From contig CAIXBB010000038.1 of assembly GCA_903917565.1 (NCBI GenBank), positions 211,309-275,308 of the forward strand: 64,000 bases of DNA, given 5' to 3'. The translations under genes and the position numbers were made by a program. The notes below the pieces were generated by a model that saw nothing but the letters and a program-made list of their open reading frames with translations, was not told where the DNA came from and made no database searches. This DNA is from an uncultured cyanobacterium. Lineage in GTDB: Bacteria; Cyanobacteriota; Cyanobacteriia; PCC-6307; Cyanobiaceae. The stretch's first letter is position 1; each line of letters starts with the position of its first letter. Of the stretch, positions 55,319 through 63,892 are shown piece by piece.

Positions 55319-56338
55319 ATGCGCCGACCCCTCTTCGCCTTGGCTCTAGCCGTGGTGTTGCCGCTTCCGGCTCTGGCGGCCCAGGTGACCGTCAAGCCCG
55401 GTGAAACCCTCTCCGACATCGCGGCCCGCCACGGGGTGAGCGTGTCCACCCTGATGAAGGTGAACGGGATCAGCGATCCCGACCTGGTGGAGGCTGGTCG
55501 CACCCTGAGCTTGCCGGGCGGCGCCGTTCAACCCCGGGCGGCCGGCGGCAGTGTCACCGTGAACCCGGGGGAGACCCTCTCGGAAATCGCCGAACGCCAC
55601 GGCATCACCACCAGCCGCCTGATGCAGCTGAACGGCCTCAGCAAGGCAGACCACATCGAAGTCGGCCAGAAGCTGGTGGTGCCATCCTCCGCCCGCAGCG
55701 CCAGCCCAGCCTCCGGCTTCAACCGCAAGGCCTCCGAGCATGTGGTCCGCAGCGGCGAAAGCCTGTCGCAGATCGCCGACGGTTACGGCGTCCCCCTGAA
55801 GCAGCTGGTCGCGATCAACAGCATCAGCGATCCCAACCTGGTGGAGTCCGGCACCCGCCTGCGGCTGAAGCCCGCTGCCGCGCCCAGCGTGAAGCCGGCC
55901 GCCAGGCCCCCCGCTGCCGCCAAACCAGCCCCCAAGCCGGCACCGACTGCCGCCAAGCCGGTGGCCCGGCCAGCTCCAGCCAGCCAACCGGCTCCCGCGG
56001 TTGTCAGGGCCACCCCCGCTCCGGCCGCCAGACCCCAGCCGGCCGTGGTGGCGGCGGCCCCCCGGCCGGCCAGCACCGCCACGGCCACCCCCGGCAAACC
56101 CGAGTGGCGCAACTACGGCCCCCTGCAGGTGGACTGGGCCAACTGGCAGCCCATGGGCGGCAGCATGGTGGCGCCCACCCTCAATGCCCAGGGGGAGTCG
56201 CTCTATCTGGCCGTCAACTGCAGTGCCCGCAAGCTCAATGCCACCAGCCAGGCCGGCCAGTGGAAGAGTTGGGATGATCCCAAGGCCGATTTCGAGCAGC
56301 AGCTGGTCACCGACCTCTGCAAGTCCCGGGGCATCTGA
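55319..56338 (+). CDS. Exported protein with three LysM domains
   Basis: This 339-residue protein has a signal peptide (RRPLFALALAVVLPLPALAA). Three LysM modules of about 44 residues follow, at about 23-66, 78-121 and 141-184, each with G-E-T-L-S-x-I-A or G-E-S-L-S-x-I-A. A proline/alanine-rich linker (185-265) leads to a C-terminal domain of about 75 residues (EWRNYGPLQVDWANWQPMGG to the end). LysM binds peptidoglycan or other glycans, so it is probably a periplasmic cell-wall-associated protein. The C-terminal part is unknown to me. The start at 55319 gives the cleanest signal peptide. Confidence 0.9.
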   Translation: MRRPLFALALAVVLPLPALAAQVTVKPGETLSDIAARHGVSVSTLMKVNGISDPDLVEAGRTLSLPGGAVQPRAAGGSVTVNPGETLSEIAERHGITTSRLMQLNGLSKADHIEVGQKLVVPSSARSASPASGFNRKASEHVVRSGESLSQIADGYGVPLKQLVAINSISDPNLVESGTRLRLKPAAAPSVKPAARPPAAAKPAPKPAPTAAKPVARPAPASQPAPAVVRATPAPAARPQPAVVAAAPRPASTATATPGKPEWRNYGPLQVDWANWQPMGGSMVAPTLNAQGESLYLAVNCSARKLNATSQAGQWKSWDDPKADFEQQLVTDLCKSRGI

Positions 56339-56347
56339 ACAGTGGGG

Positions 56348-56363
56348 GGGGGCTGGAGCCCCC
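56348..56363. terminator. Hairpin between converging LysM and recQ genes
   Basis: GGGGGC (56348-56353) pairs with GCCCCC (56358-56363) around TGGA, directly between the two stop codons. It could stop transcription from both sides, but neither strand has a real T-run after the stem, so it may be weak. Confidence 0.4.
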
Positions 56364-57860
56364 TCAGGCCGACCAGCGAAGGGGCCAGGGGTCCCTCAGG
56401 TAACGGCGTCCCACCGGCCGCAGATACAGGCGCTGGGCACCATCGTCGCTCTCGCTGATCAGCTCCTCCTGCACCAGGCGTCGGGCCAGCCAGGCCCAGC
56501 ACGGTTCCTCGCTGCCGTGGGCACCGGCGAGGTCCTCGGCCAGGCTGCGCAGGTCACGGCCGCTGCGGTCCTCCAGGGCCGAGAGCAGCACGGCCGCCTG
56601 GTGGGCCCAGTCGTTGGAACGGGGCGCCGACAGGCAGTTGTCGCAGCGGCCGCAGGGGGGGGAGAGTTCCCCCACCGCCAGCAGCAGGGCTTGCTCCCGG
56701 CACCCCTCCCCTTCCGCCACCGCTTCGATGCGCCGCAGTTGCTGCTGGGCCAGTTCGAGCCTGTGGCGCTCCAGCAGCCGCTGATCCGGCGGCAGCTGCT
56801 GGCCGGCGGAGCGCATCGCCCAGCCCAGGCTGGTGCGGTCGGCGGGATCGAAGAGCACCAGGCAACGGGCGGGGAGCCCATCGCGACCGGCCCGCCCCGA
56901 TTCCTGCAGGTAGCCCTCGGCACTGGCGGGCAGGTCGAGGTGCAGCACCAGGCCCACATCGGGCCGGTCGACCCCCATGCCGAAGGCGACGGTGGCCACC
57001 AGCACCGGCGCGGGATGCTCCTGGAAGTGACGCAGGGCCAGCTGGCGGCTCTCCGGGTCCATGCCGGCGTGGTACGGGATCGCTTCCACCCCCGCCGCCG
57101 TCAGGCGCGCGGCCCACTGCTCCACCGAGCGACGGGTGCGGGCATAGATGAGCACCGCCCCGCGGACCTCGGCGATCGCCGCGACCACCTCAGCCAGGGG
57201 ATCCTCCGCTCGCCGCCGCATGGTGTAGGCGAGGTTGCCGCGCCTGGCCGATCGCACCTGCACCAGGGGCCGCCGCAACTGCAGCAGTCGGATGATGTCG
57301 GCCCGCACCTGGGGTGCTGCGGTGGCACTCAGGGCCACCAGTGGCACCCCCGGACAGAGGGCCCGCAGCTGGCCCAGGCGGCGGTAGTCGGGGCGGAAAT
57401 CATGGCCCCAGGCGCTGATGCAGTGGGCCTCATCCACCGCCAGGGCCACCAGCCGCCCGGTTTCGAGGGCCTCCTCGAGCAGCTGGCGGGTGGCCTCCGC
57501 CTGGGCCCGCTCGGGTGCCAGGTAGAGCAGCCGCAGCCGGTTGGCCGCCAGACGCTGCTGGAGCTGGCGCCGATCCCCCAGCTCCAGCCCCCGGTGGAGG
57601 CAGGCCGCCGGAATACCCCGGGCCTGCAGCTGGCTCACCTGGTCCTGCATCAGGGCCACCAGGGGAGAGATCACCACCACCAGACCGTCCCGCACCAGGG
57701 CCGGGAGCTGGAAGCAGAGCGACTTGCCCGCACCGGTGGGCAGCACCGCCAGGCAGTCGCGGCCAGCCAGCAACGCCTCCACCACCGGCCGCTGACCGGG
57801 TCGGAAGCTCTCCCAGCCGAAATGGCGCCGCAGGCTCTCGCCGAGGGGATCGGACCCCAA
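56364..57860 (-). CDS. recQ: ATP-dependent DNA helicase RecQ
   Basis: This 498-residue SF2 helicase unwinds DNA during recombination and repair. Walker A is LPTGAGKSLCF (about residue 40), the DEAH box is AVDEAHCISAWGHDFRPDYR (143-146), with SATA (LVALSATAAPQ), and motif VI QESGRAGRDGLPARCLVLF. The RQC zinc site is CREQALLLAVGELSPPCGRC, C-N-C after it. It lacks an obvious HRDC domain, so it is a shorter RecQ. The start is a TTG at 57860. It converges with the LysM gene. Confidence 0.95.
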   Translation of the reverse strand: MGSDPLGESLRRHFGWESFRPGQRPVVEALLAGRDCLAVLPTGAGKSLCFQLPALVRDGLVVVISPLVALMQDQVSQLQARGIPAACLHRGLELGDRRQLQQRLAANRLRLLYLAPERAQAEATRQLLEEALETGRLVALAVDEAHCISAWGHDFRPDYRRLGQLRALCPGVPLVALSATAAPQVRADIIRLLQLRRPLVQVRSARRGNLAYTMRRRAEDPLAEVVAAIAEVRGAVLIYARTRRSVEQWAARLTAAGVEAIPYHAGMDPESRQLALRHFQEHPAPVLVATVAFGMGVDRPDVGLVLHLDLPASAEGYLQESGRAGRDGLPARCLVLFDPADRTSLGWAMRSAGQQLPPDQRLLERHRLELAQQQLRRIEAVAEGEGCREQALLLAVGELSPPCGRCDNCLSAPRSNDWAHQAAVLLSALEDRSGRDLRSLAEDLAGAHGSEEPCWAWLARRLVQEELISESDDGAQRLYLRPVGRRYLRDPWPLRWSA

Positions 57861-57935
57861 GCTGACTCCAGCGCTGGTACCCCCAGACCCTAGCCCCCAC
57901 CAGATGTGGTGGTCGCCGCCTCAGGGCAGCAGCCG

Positions 57936-58967
57936 TCACGGAAGCGGTGGCGGGTCCAGCTGGTCGGGGGATTCCTCCACCAGCTGCAGACGCACTCGCT
58001 TGCCACCGGCCAGTTCTCCCAGGGAGACCCGCATGGTGGTGCCGCTGAGGCTCTGCAACACGGTGAGCAGCTCCCGCAGGTGGGGGGTGCTGCTGCCGCT
58101 CTCCACCCAGAGACGTTCCTGGAGCCCCCCCAGACGGCGCCAGCTGGTGTGCAGCTTGAGCACGGCACTCTCCAGGGCCTGGGCCTGCCCCACCGCATCG
58201 GCCAGCAGGCCCAGGGCATCGAGTCGCTGGGCCTCCTGCAGCGCCTTCTCCAGGTCGAGATTGCCCTGCTGGAAGGCCCGCACCGCCAGCCCCGCCTGGG
58301 CCGCCTTGCTGAGCCAGCGGGCGGTGAGGGTCACATCCTTCACCCGCTCCAGCTCCGGTTCCTCCCGCAGGACACGGCGCAGATCGTTCTGCTGCTCCTC
58401 GGGCAGCTTGGCCAGTTCCCGCACCAGGGGCGCCACGGCCCGGGGGGGCAGGAGGTTGTCGGCCGTGCGCTGGCGGATCTCCTCCGGCAGCAGGGGGCTG
58501 GTGGCGGCGGTGAACTCGTCGGTGAGGCGGCGCACCTGTTTGCGGGTGATCTGCTGGCCCTCGTTGGCCGCCTCACTGATCATCTGCTGGACCTCGGGAT
58601 CGGCCTGGGCCGTTTCCAGGAAGGCCCGCTTGGAGAAGTTGTTGACGCTGCTCTCCTCCAGCAGGCCCTCGCCCACCAGGCCATCGGCCGACTCCGCCAG
58701 CTGGATCAGGGTATAGGCGCGGGTCTTGCTGATCTCCCGCTCCCGCAGCCACTGCAGGAAGCCGGTGCCACGCCCCTCGCCGCCACGCCGTTCCCGGTCG
58801 CGTACCGAGCGAAGGATGCGACCGCGCCAGATTTCTGTCTGCAGATCGAAGCGGTCGCAGACGGCCCAGGCCTCCTCGAGCTGGGCCAGGAACTCCATCG
58901 TGCTGAGGCTGTCGCTCTCCGGATCAGGCAGATCCAGGCTCAACAGGGGGGCCTCGGTTAGGGCCAT
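57936..58967 (-). CDS. ParB-like DNA-binding-type protein, family unclear
   Basis: This 343-residue soluble protein starts MALTEAPLLSLDLPDPESDS. An N-terminal helical block is followed by FLQWLREREISKTRAYTLIQ, LAESADGLVGEGLLEESSVN and NFSKRAFLETAQADPEVQQM, resembling a helix-turn-helix with a ParB/KorB-like core. Residues 150-250 include RRLTDEFTAATSPLLPEEIR and RELAKLPEEQQNDLRRVLRE, long charged helices. A leucine-rich C-terminal part could dimerise. I cannot name the family. It diverges from psaE with 141 bases between, so it might regulate the intergenic region, which is inference. Confidence 0.65.
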   Translation of the reverse strand: MALTEAPLLSLDLPDPESDSLSTMEFLAQLEEAWAVCDRFDLQTEIWRGRILRSVRDRERRGGEGRGTGFLQWLREREISKTRAYTLIQLAESADGLVGEGLLEESSVNNFSKRAFLETAQADPEVQQMISEAANEGQQITRKQVRRLTDEFTAATSPLLPEEIRQRTADNLLPPRAVAPLVRELAKLPEEQQNDLRRVLREEPELERVKDVTLTARWLSKAAQAGLAVRAFQQGNLDLEKALQEAQRLDALGLLADAVGQAQALESAVLKLHTSWRRLGGLQERLWVESGSSTPHLRELLTVLQSLSGTTMRVSLGELAGGKRVRLQLVEESPDQLDPPPLP

Positions 58968-59108
58968 GGTCGGGACCATCGGCGGGGCCGGCGCTGGATG
59001 CGGGGATGCTGCCACGGGGCCGGCAACGAACCGTGACATCGCCTGGGCGCAGGCCCCTGATCGCCGGTAGTGTCGCTGAGCAGACCACCCCGATCTTCCA
59101 GCCCAGCG

Positions 59109-59318
59109 ATGGCCATCTCCCGCGGCGACAAAGTACGGATCAAGCGTCCGGAGTCCTACTGGTACAACGAAGTGGGCACCGTGGCGTCTGTTGACACCTC
59201 CGGCATCCGGTATCCGGTCGTGGTTCGCTTCGAGAAGGTGAACTACAACGGCTACAGCGGCTCCGACGGCGGCATCAACACCAACAACTTCGCCGAGAGC
59301 GAGCTCGTCAAGGCCTGA
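59109..59318 (+). CDS. psaE: Photosystem I reaction centre subunit IV (PsaE)
   Basis: This 69-residue SH3-fold protein lies on the stromal (cytoplasmic) side of photosystem I, helps ferredoxin docking and stabilises PsaC/PsaF contacts. The sequence [20 protein letters not shown] and [20 protein letters not shown], ending NNFAESELV, is diagnostic. I chose the ATG at 59109 ([10 protein letters not shown]), matching the family N-terminus. It is followed by mutM 27 bases later, so the two may share a transcript. Confidence 0.98.
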   Translation: MAISRGDKVRIKRPESYWYNEVGTVASVDTSGIRYPVVVRFEKVNYNGYSGSDGGINTNNFAESELVKA

Positions 59319-59345
59319 TTTCTCGGCCAGCCCTACGATCCGGGC

Positions 59346-60194
59346 ATGCCCGAGCTGCCGGAGGTCGAAACCGTTCGCCGGGGCCTCGACCAACAGACCC
59401 GCGGTCTTCTGATCGACCGCGTCGAGGTGCTCAGGGCCCGTGCCATCGCCAGCCCCGAAGAGCCTGCTGCCTTCTGCAGGTCCCTTCGGGGCCTTCGTGT
59501 GGGCCGGTGGCACCGGCGCGGTAAGTACCTCCTGGCCGATCTCGAAGCTCCAGGCGGCAGCCCAGCCGGCCGCTGGGGCGTGCACCTGCGCATGACCGGC
59601 CAGTTCCTCTGGCTGGCCGAGGAGCGCCCCCCCTGTCCCCACACACGGGTGCGGCTCTGGAAGGCGACCGGCGAGGAGCTGCGCTTCGTTGACACCCGCA
59701 GCTTCGGCCAGATGTGGTGGATTCCTGCCGGGGTCGCCGACGAGGTCGTCATGACCGGCCTGCGGCGCCTGGGTCCGGAACCCTTCGGAGCGGACTTCAC
59801 AGGCGCCTACCTGCGGGAGCGCCTGAAGGGCTCGCGGCGGCCGATCAAGAACGCCCTGCTCGACCAATCGCTGGTGGCAGGGGTGGGGAACATCTACGCC
59901 GATGAATCCCTGTTCAAGGCAGGGATCCTTCCCCAGACCCCCAGCGGCCGCCTCGGCCGCAGCCATCTGGAACGGCTGCGATCGGCCCTCGTGGACGTGC
60001 TCGAAACCAGCATCGGCGTCGGTGGCACCACCTTCAGCGATTTCCGCGACTTGCAGGGCACCAACGGCAACTACGGCGGCCAGGCCTGGGTGTATCGCCG
60101 CAGCGGATCCCCCTGCCGCCGTTGCGGCACGGTGATCCTGCGCGAGAAGCTGGGGGGGCGCAGCAGTCACTGGTGTCCCAGCTGCCAGAACTGA
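59346..60194 (+). CDS. mutM: Formamidopyrimidine-DNA glycosylase
   Basis: This 282-residue DNA repair enzyme removes 8-oxoguanine and formamidopyrimidines. The catalytic N-terminus PELPEVETVRRGL (Pro2, Glu3) is intact. Lys in HRRGKYLLADLE, the helix-two-turn-helix IKNALLDQSLVAGVGNIYAD and the zinc finger CRRCGTVILREKLGGRSSHW, CPSC follow. Oxidative damage from photosynthesis makes its placement beside psaE sensible, although the pairing may be coincidence. The start ATG at 59346 gives the required M-P-E-L-P. Confidence 0.97.
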   Translation: MPELPEVETVRRGLDQQTRGLLIDRVEVLRARAIASPEEPAAFCRSLRGLRVGRWHRRGKYLLADLEAPGGSPAGRWGVHLRMTGQFLWLAEERPPCPHTRVRLWKATGEELRFVDTRSFGQMWWIPAGVADEVVMTGLRRLGPEPFGADFTGAYLRERLKGSRRPIKNALLDQSLVAGVGNIYADESLFKAGILPQTPSGRLGRSHLERLRSALVDVLETSIGVGGTTFSDFRDLQGTNGNYGGQAWVYRRSGSPCRRCGTVILREKLGGRSSHWCPSCQN

Positions 60195-60265
60195 GCGGAG
60201 ACCGATGCCCCCCAGGTCCCCCCCCTTCCCCACGTCTGCCTGCGCTCCGCCCTGCCCTCTCCCGT

Positions 60266-61633
60266 GTGACCACACCCCTCGCCGAACAGCTCAGCCGCAC
60301 GATGGCGGCGCTGCACGCCCGTGGCTGGTGCGACGGAACCGGCGGCAATTTCAGTTGTGTAGTGGCCCGGGAGCCCCTGCGCCTGCTGATGGCTCCGAGC
60401 GGAGTCGACAAGGGCACGGTGGCACCCTCCGAGCTGATCGAGGTGGACGGCAAAGGGCAGGTGGTGGCTGGCCGGGGCCGGGCCAGTGCCGAAACCCGTC
60501 TGCACCTGGAAATCGTGGCGCAAACAGGAGCTGGTGCCGTGCTGCACACCCATTCCCAGGCCGCCACGGTGCTCTCCGACTGGTGCCTGAACCCCGACCG
60601 CAGCAGCGCAGGCCTCAGCCTTGAGGACCTGGAGATGCTAAAGGGACTGGAGGGTGTCGGCACCCACCGCACCCGGGTGCGGGTGCCGGTCCTCGCCAAC
60701 GACCAGGACCTGGATCGGCTCAGCCGGGCCGCCAGCCCCCTGCTGCCAGGTGCCCCGCACGGCCTGTTGATCGCCGGACATGGGCTCTATGCCTGGGGCC
60801 AGTCCCTCCCCCAGGCCCAACGGCATCTGGAAATCCTGGAATGGTTGCTGGAGCAGCGCTGGCGGAGACTGCTGCTGCAGGGGCTGGGACTGCTTGAGCC
60901 GCCGGATCGGGAGGTGACCACGATCCTGCTGGACATCGAAGGCACCACCTGTCCGGTCGACTTCGTGACCAGGGAACTGTTTCCCTTTGCGCGGCAGCGC
61001 CTGGATGGGTTTCTGCGCAGCCACGGTAAGGATCCTGCCGTGGCATCCCTGATCGCCGCCATCGATGCGGCCAGGCTGGCGGACAATCCCGATGCCGTTC
61101 CCGCCATCAGTGGGCCAGACGCCGCCGAGGCCGTCCATCGGGCCCGGGTCCGGTTTCTGCAGGAGTTGATCGATCAGGACCGCAAGTTGCCGGCCCTGAA
61201 GGAACTCCAGGGCATGATCTGGGAGGAGGGCTACGGCAGCGGCACGTTGAAGGCGCCCCTGTTCGCCGATGTCGCACCGGCCTTGCGGCGCTGGCACGAG
61301 CAACATCTGCGCCTGGCGGTGTACTCCTCAGGTTCAGTGCAGGCCCAGCAACTGCTCTACGGCCACAGCGAGAGGGGAGATCTTCGCGATCTGTTCAGCC
61401 ATTGGTTCGACACGAAGGTCGGCGCGAAGAGTGATCCAGCGAGCTATCAGGCCATTGCCAGCACCATGGCAGTGCCACCCGGGAGCGTGCTTTTCGTGAG
61501 CGACGCCCTGGCCGAGCTGGAGGCCGCCAGAGCCGCAGGCCTGCGGACCCTGTTCAGTGCACGTCCCGGAAATCCGCAGCGCGAGAGCGCTGACTTCGAG
61601 GTGATCACCAGCCTCGAGCAGGTCCAACCCTGA
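60266..61633 (+). CDS. mtnBC: Fused methylthioribulose-1-P dehydratase / acireductone synthase (MtnB-MtnC)
   Basis: This 455-residue protein joins two methionine-salvage enzymes. Residues 1 to about 207 are MtnB, a class II aldolase-type zinc dehydratase with GTGGNFS at 24-30 and zinc ligands at His94, His96 (LHTHSQAA) and His172 (IAGHGLYAWG). Residues 217-455 are MtnC, a HAD enolase-phosphatase starting VTTILLDIEGTTCPVDFVTR with Asp223 and Glu225, then KAPLFADV and VYSSGSVQAQQLL. No stop lies between. The start GTG at 60266 gives the MtnB N-terminus. It makes acireductone, the substrate of MtnD at 50.4 kb. Confidence 0.9.
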   Translation: MTTPLAEQLSRTMAALHARGWCDGTGGNFSCVVAREPLRLLMAPSGVDKGTVAPSELIEVDGKGQVVAGRGRASAETRLHLEIVAQTGAGAVLHTHSQAATVLSDWCLNPDRSSAGLSLEDLEMLKGLEGVGTHRTRVRVPVLANDQDLDRLSRAASPLLPGAPHGLLIAGHGLYAWGQSLPQAQRHLEILEWLLEQRWRRLLLQGLGLLEPPDREVTTILLDIEGTTCPVDFVTRELFPFARQRLDGFLRSHGKDPAVASLIAAIDAARLADNPDAVPAISGPDAAEAVHRARVRFLQELIDQDRKLPALKELQGMIWEEGYGSGTLKAPLFADVAPALRRWHEQHLRLAVYSSGSVQAQQLLYGHSERGDLRDLFSHWFDTKVGAKSDPASYQAIASTMAVPPGSVLFVSDALAELEAARAAGLRTLFSARPGNPQRESADFEVITSLEQVQP

Positions 61634-61735
61634 TCCCGTGGCGGGCTGAGCGTCATCGCAGCATGAAGGGGTGGAACGATCCTGGCGCCTTCACGCCGTA
61701 GCCCCATAGGTTGAAGGGTGTCGCCCTCCCGAGCC

Positions 61736-61996
61736 ATGGCCCTGTTCGCAGCCATCGTGGCAGCTCTGCTGCTGACGATCGTCACCGTTGTGATGCGACC
61801 CGCGGCCCTGATGGCCGCCGATGGGCTGCGTCCCTCCCAACCGCCCAGCGGCCAGTCAACGTCCGACCTGACGCCAGGAGCGCCGGCTCGTGCAGAGCGG
61901 GCGACAGGGGGGACAGGAATACCGAAGCTGGGCAAGGCCAGCAATCCTTACGACATGAAAGCGCTGCGCAATTTCGACGCAGGCTCCCATCAATGA
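61736..61996 (+). CDS. Small exported or membrane-anchored protein
   Basis: This 86-residue protein has one hydrophobic stretch at the start (MALFAAIVAALLLTIVTVVM), either a signal peptide or an anchor. A proline/alanine-rich, disordered middle follows, then a short, conserved-looking end (IPKLGKASNPYDMKALRNFD). I do not recognise it. The GTG at 61718 would add six residues. It lies 102 bases after mtnBC and converges with the multicopper oxidase gene, 21 bases apart. The relation to that oxidase is unknown. Confidence 0.55.
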   Translation: MALFAAIVAALLLTIVTVVMRPAALMAADGLRPSQPPSGQSTSDLTPGAPARAERATGGTGIPKLGKASNPYDMKALRNFDAGSHQ

Positions 61997-62017
61997 AGGG
62001 CCATTGGTCGCCTGCCG

Positions 62018-63712
62018 TCAGAGACAAATTCTGCCGTCGTCGTTGGTGGAACATTCGTGATCGGGAATTCCGATCGGTTCATCGAAGCTGGAGGGCTCCG
62101 GCAGGGGCCGGGCGGGGGCTCCGCAGGGGTCACAACCACCGTTCCCCACCTCGAATTGGCTCATCATGTCGTGGTCCTCATGAACGAGGTTGTGGCAGTG
62201 CATCATGTAACGCCCCTCATGGGGCCCGAAGCGACCAATGATGTCCAGGGTTTCAAAATCGCCCACATAGAACGTGTCCTTCATGCCCTGTTCATGGGCC
62301 GGTGGAGTCACTCCGTTACGGCTCAGCAGTCGGAAGTGTCCCAGGTGTACGTGCAAGGGATGCACCCAGCCGCCGCCGGGGTTGATGAAACGCCAGATCT
62401 CCGTGGCACAGGGCCCCACCCGCGCTTCGATGCGGCGGGGATCCCAGCGATGGTTATTGATCACCCATTGATTGCCAAGTCGATCCAGTCGAAAGGTGCG
62501 CACCGGCCTGCGTACCTCGGAACGAAGTCGATCGATCGGCGTGAGCCGTCCCAGGGACTCGGGCAGTGGCGTGGTGTCCGCAGGCCCACTGGAGACGTCA
62601 AAGCAGAGCAGGCTGGTGCTGCGCAGATCAGCATCACAATTCACAGCCTGAATGGGATTGTTCAGATACACCTGGCGCCCTGCCATGCCGGTGAAGTCAA
62701 TGATCACCTCATAGCGCTCGGCCACACCCATGCGCAAGGTAGCGGTGGGAACCGGTGCAGGTAGCAACCCGGAATCACTCGCAACCACAACCATCTCCAG
62801 GGGCATAAAGTGCCCCTCGAAGGAAGCCATCACACGGAGATTCAAAACGCGTGATGTCCCACCATTGAGAATCCGGAAACGATACTTGCGATCCTTGACC
62901 GCAAGCCTGGGCCAGGGTACTCCGTTCACCAGCATCACATCGCCATAAAGACTGCGCTGCAAGTTGTCGTTGAAGATCAGCTGGCCATCGGCATCGAGTC
63001 GCTTGTCCTGGATCAACAACGGAATATCGAACGCATCGCTGGGAAGCCGCTCTGCCTGTGTGGGATCCAGAAAATCACAATGGTCATAATCAACCAAGTA
63101 CATCCCAGCCAGCCCCATGTAGACATTGCGCGAGGCATGACCGATGGCGTGGTCGTGAAACCAGAACGGTCCGGCCTTGTCGTTGGGGTAGTAATAATCC
63201 TTGTAATGATCAAATGGGATCAGATCTTCCGCATAGCCGTCGTATTGGGGCAACGAAGCCATCCCATGGAGGTGGATGGAGGTGGAGACGCCTATCCCCG
63301 CAGCATCCTGTAGCTGATTCACGAACCGCACCACCGAACCCCGCCCCTTCTGCTGCCGGATGCAGGGTCCGGGCATGGTCCCGTCATAGGTCCACACCGA
63401 CGTCGACTTGCCGGGGACGATCTCCACCGAGCCAGGCTGCATGGTGATCTTGTAGGCGTCCAGGTCGGTGGCCACTGACTGCCCGCTGCGCACTAGAAGT
63501 GGCTCGAAAGGTCGCTCGAAGCGAGGAATCTGGGGGCTGATACGGGTGGGGACGTAGGGGCCGGCCAGCTCATGGGGATCATGGGACAGGCAGGCGACAC
63601 CCTCCGGGCAGGGCTGATCTGCTCTGACACTGTCGCCCCCCGGCCACGGCAGCAGGATCCCCCCAGCTCCGATCAAACCCAGGCGAAGGGCCTCCCGCCG
63701 GCTCAGGTCCAT
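62018..63712 (-). CDS. Multicopper oxidase with Tat-type signal
   Basis: This 564-residue enzyme starts MDLSRREALRLGLIGAGGIL, whose SRR followed by A-L-x-L-G-L and a hydrophobic core fits a Tat signal. All four copper motifs are present: SIHLHGMAS; WFHDHAIGHASRNVYMGLAG; HPLHVHLGHFRLL; and MMHCHNLVHEDHDMM, which provides type 1, 2 and 3 copper ligands (H-C-H-x-x-x-H-x-x-x-x-M). It resembles bilirubin oxidase/CotA-type or manganese/copper-detoxifying oxidases. The substrate is unknown. An ATG at 63748 or 63781 is possible. Its composition is visibly less GC-rich than its neighbours. Confidence 0.9.
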   Translation of the reverse strand: MDLSRREALRLGLIGAGGILLPWPGGDSVRADQPCPEGVACLSHDPHELAGPYVPTRISPQIPRFERPFEPLLVRSGQSVATDLDAYKITMQPGSVEIVPGKSTSVWTYDGTMPGPCIRQQKGRGSVVRFVNQLQDAAGIGVSTSIHLHGMASLPQYDGYAEDLIPFDHYKDYYYPNDKAGPFWFHDHAIGHASRNVYMGLAGMYLVDYDHCDFLDPTQAERLPSDAFDIPLLIQDKRLDADGQLIFNDNLQRSLYGDVMLVNGVPWPRLAVKDRKYRFRILNGGTSRVLNLRVMASFEGHFMPLEMVVVASDSGLLPAPVPTATLRMGVAERYEVIIDFTGMAGRQVYLNNPIQAVNCDADLRSTSLLCFDVSSGPADTTPLPESLGRLTPIDRLRSEVRRPVRTFRLDRLGNQWVINNHRWDPRRIEARVGPCATEIWRFINPGGGWVHPLHVHLGHFRLLSRNGVTPPAHEQGMKDTFYVGDFETLDIIGRFGPHEGRYMMHCHNLVHEDHDMMSQFEVGNGGCDPCGAPARPLPEPSSFDEPIGIPDHECSTNDDGRICL

Positions 63713-63869
63713 GGTTCGCTCCGGGTTCAGACTGGCAATGTCACCCATGGGAGCGGTCGTGGCAGGCCCATGGACTTCCATGCTGCCCCCAGAACGCGCT
63801 ACGGACGAAGGCCTTCAAAGAACGTGAACTGCATAGCCGTCGTCATGTCCCTCTGCCCTGCCAACAGAA

Positions 63870-63892
63870 AAGCCACCCTCCTCGGGTGGCTT
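63870..63892 (-). terminator. Probable intrinsic terminator
   Basis: AAGCCACCC (63870-63878) pairs perfectly with GGGTGGCTT (63884-63892) around TCCTC. On the minus strand the stem is followed by a T-rich tract (TTTTCTGTT), so it more likely ends a gene that lies to the right of the window. On the plus strand only TTCTCCT follows. Confidence 0.6.

Noticed and set aside
57936..60275. One very long minus-strand gene covering the ParB-like protein and psaE-mutM
   Set aside because: The upstream part is antisense to psaE and mutM. The protein-like sequence begins only at 58967.
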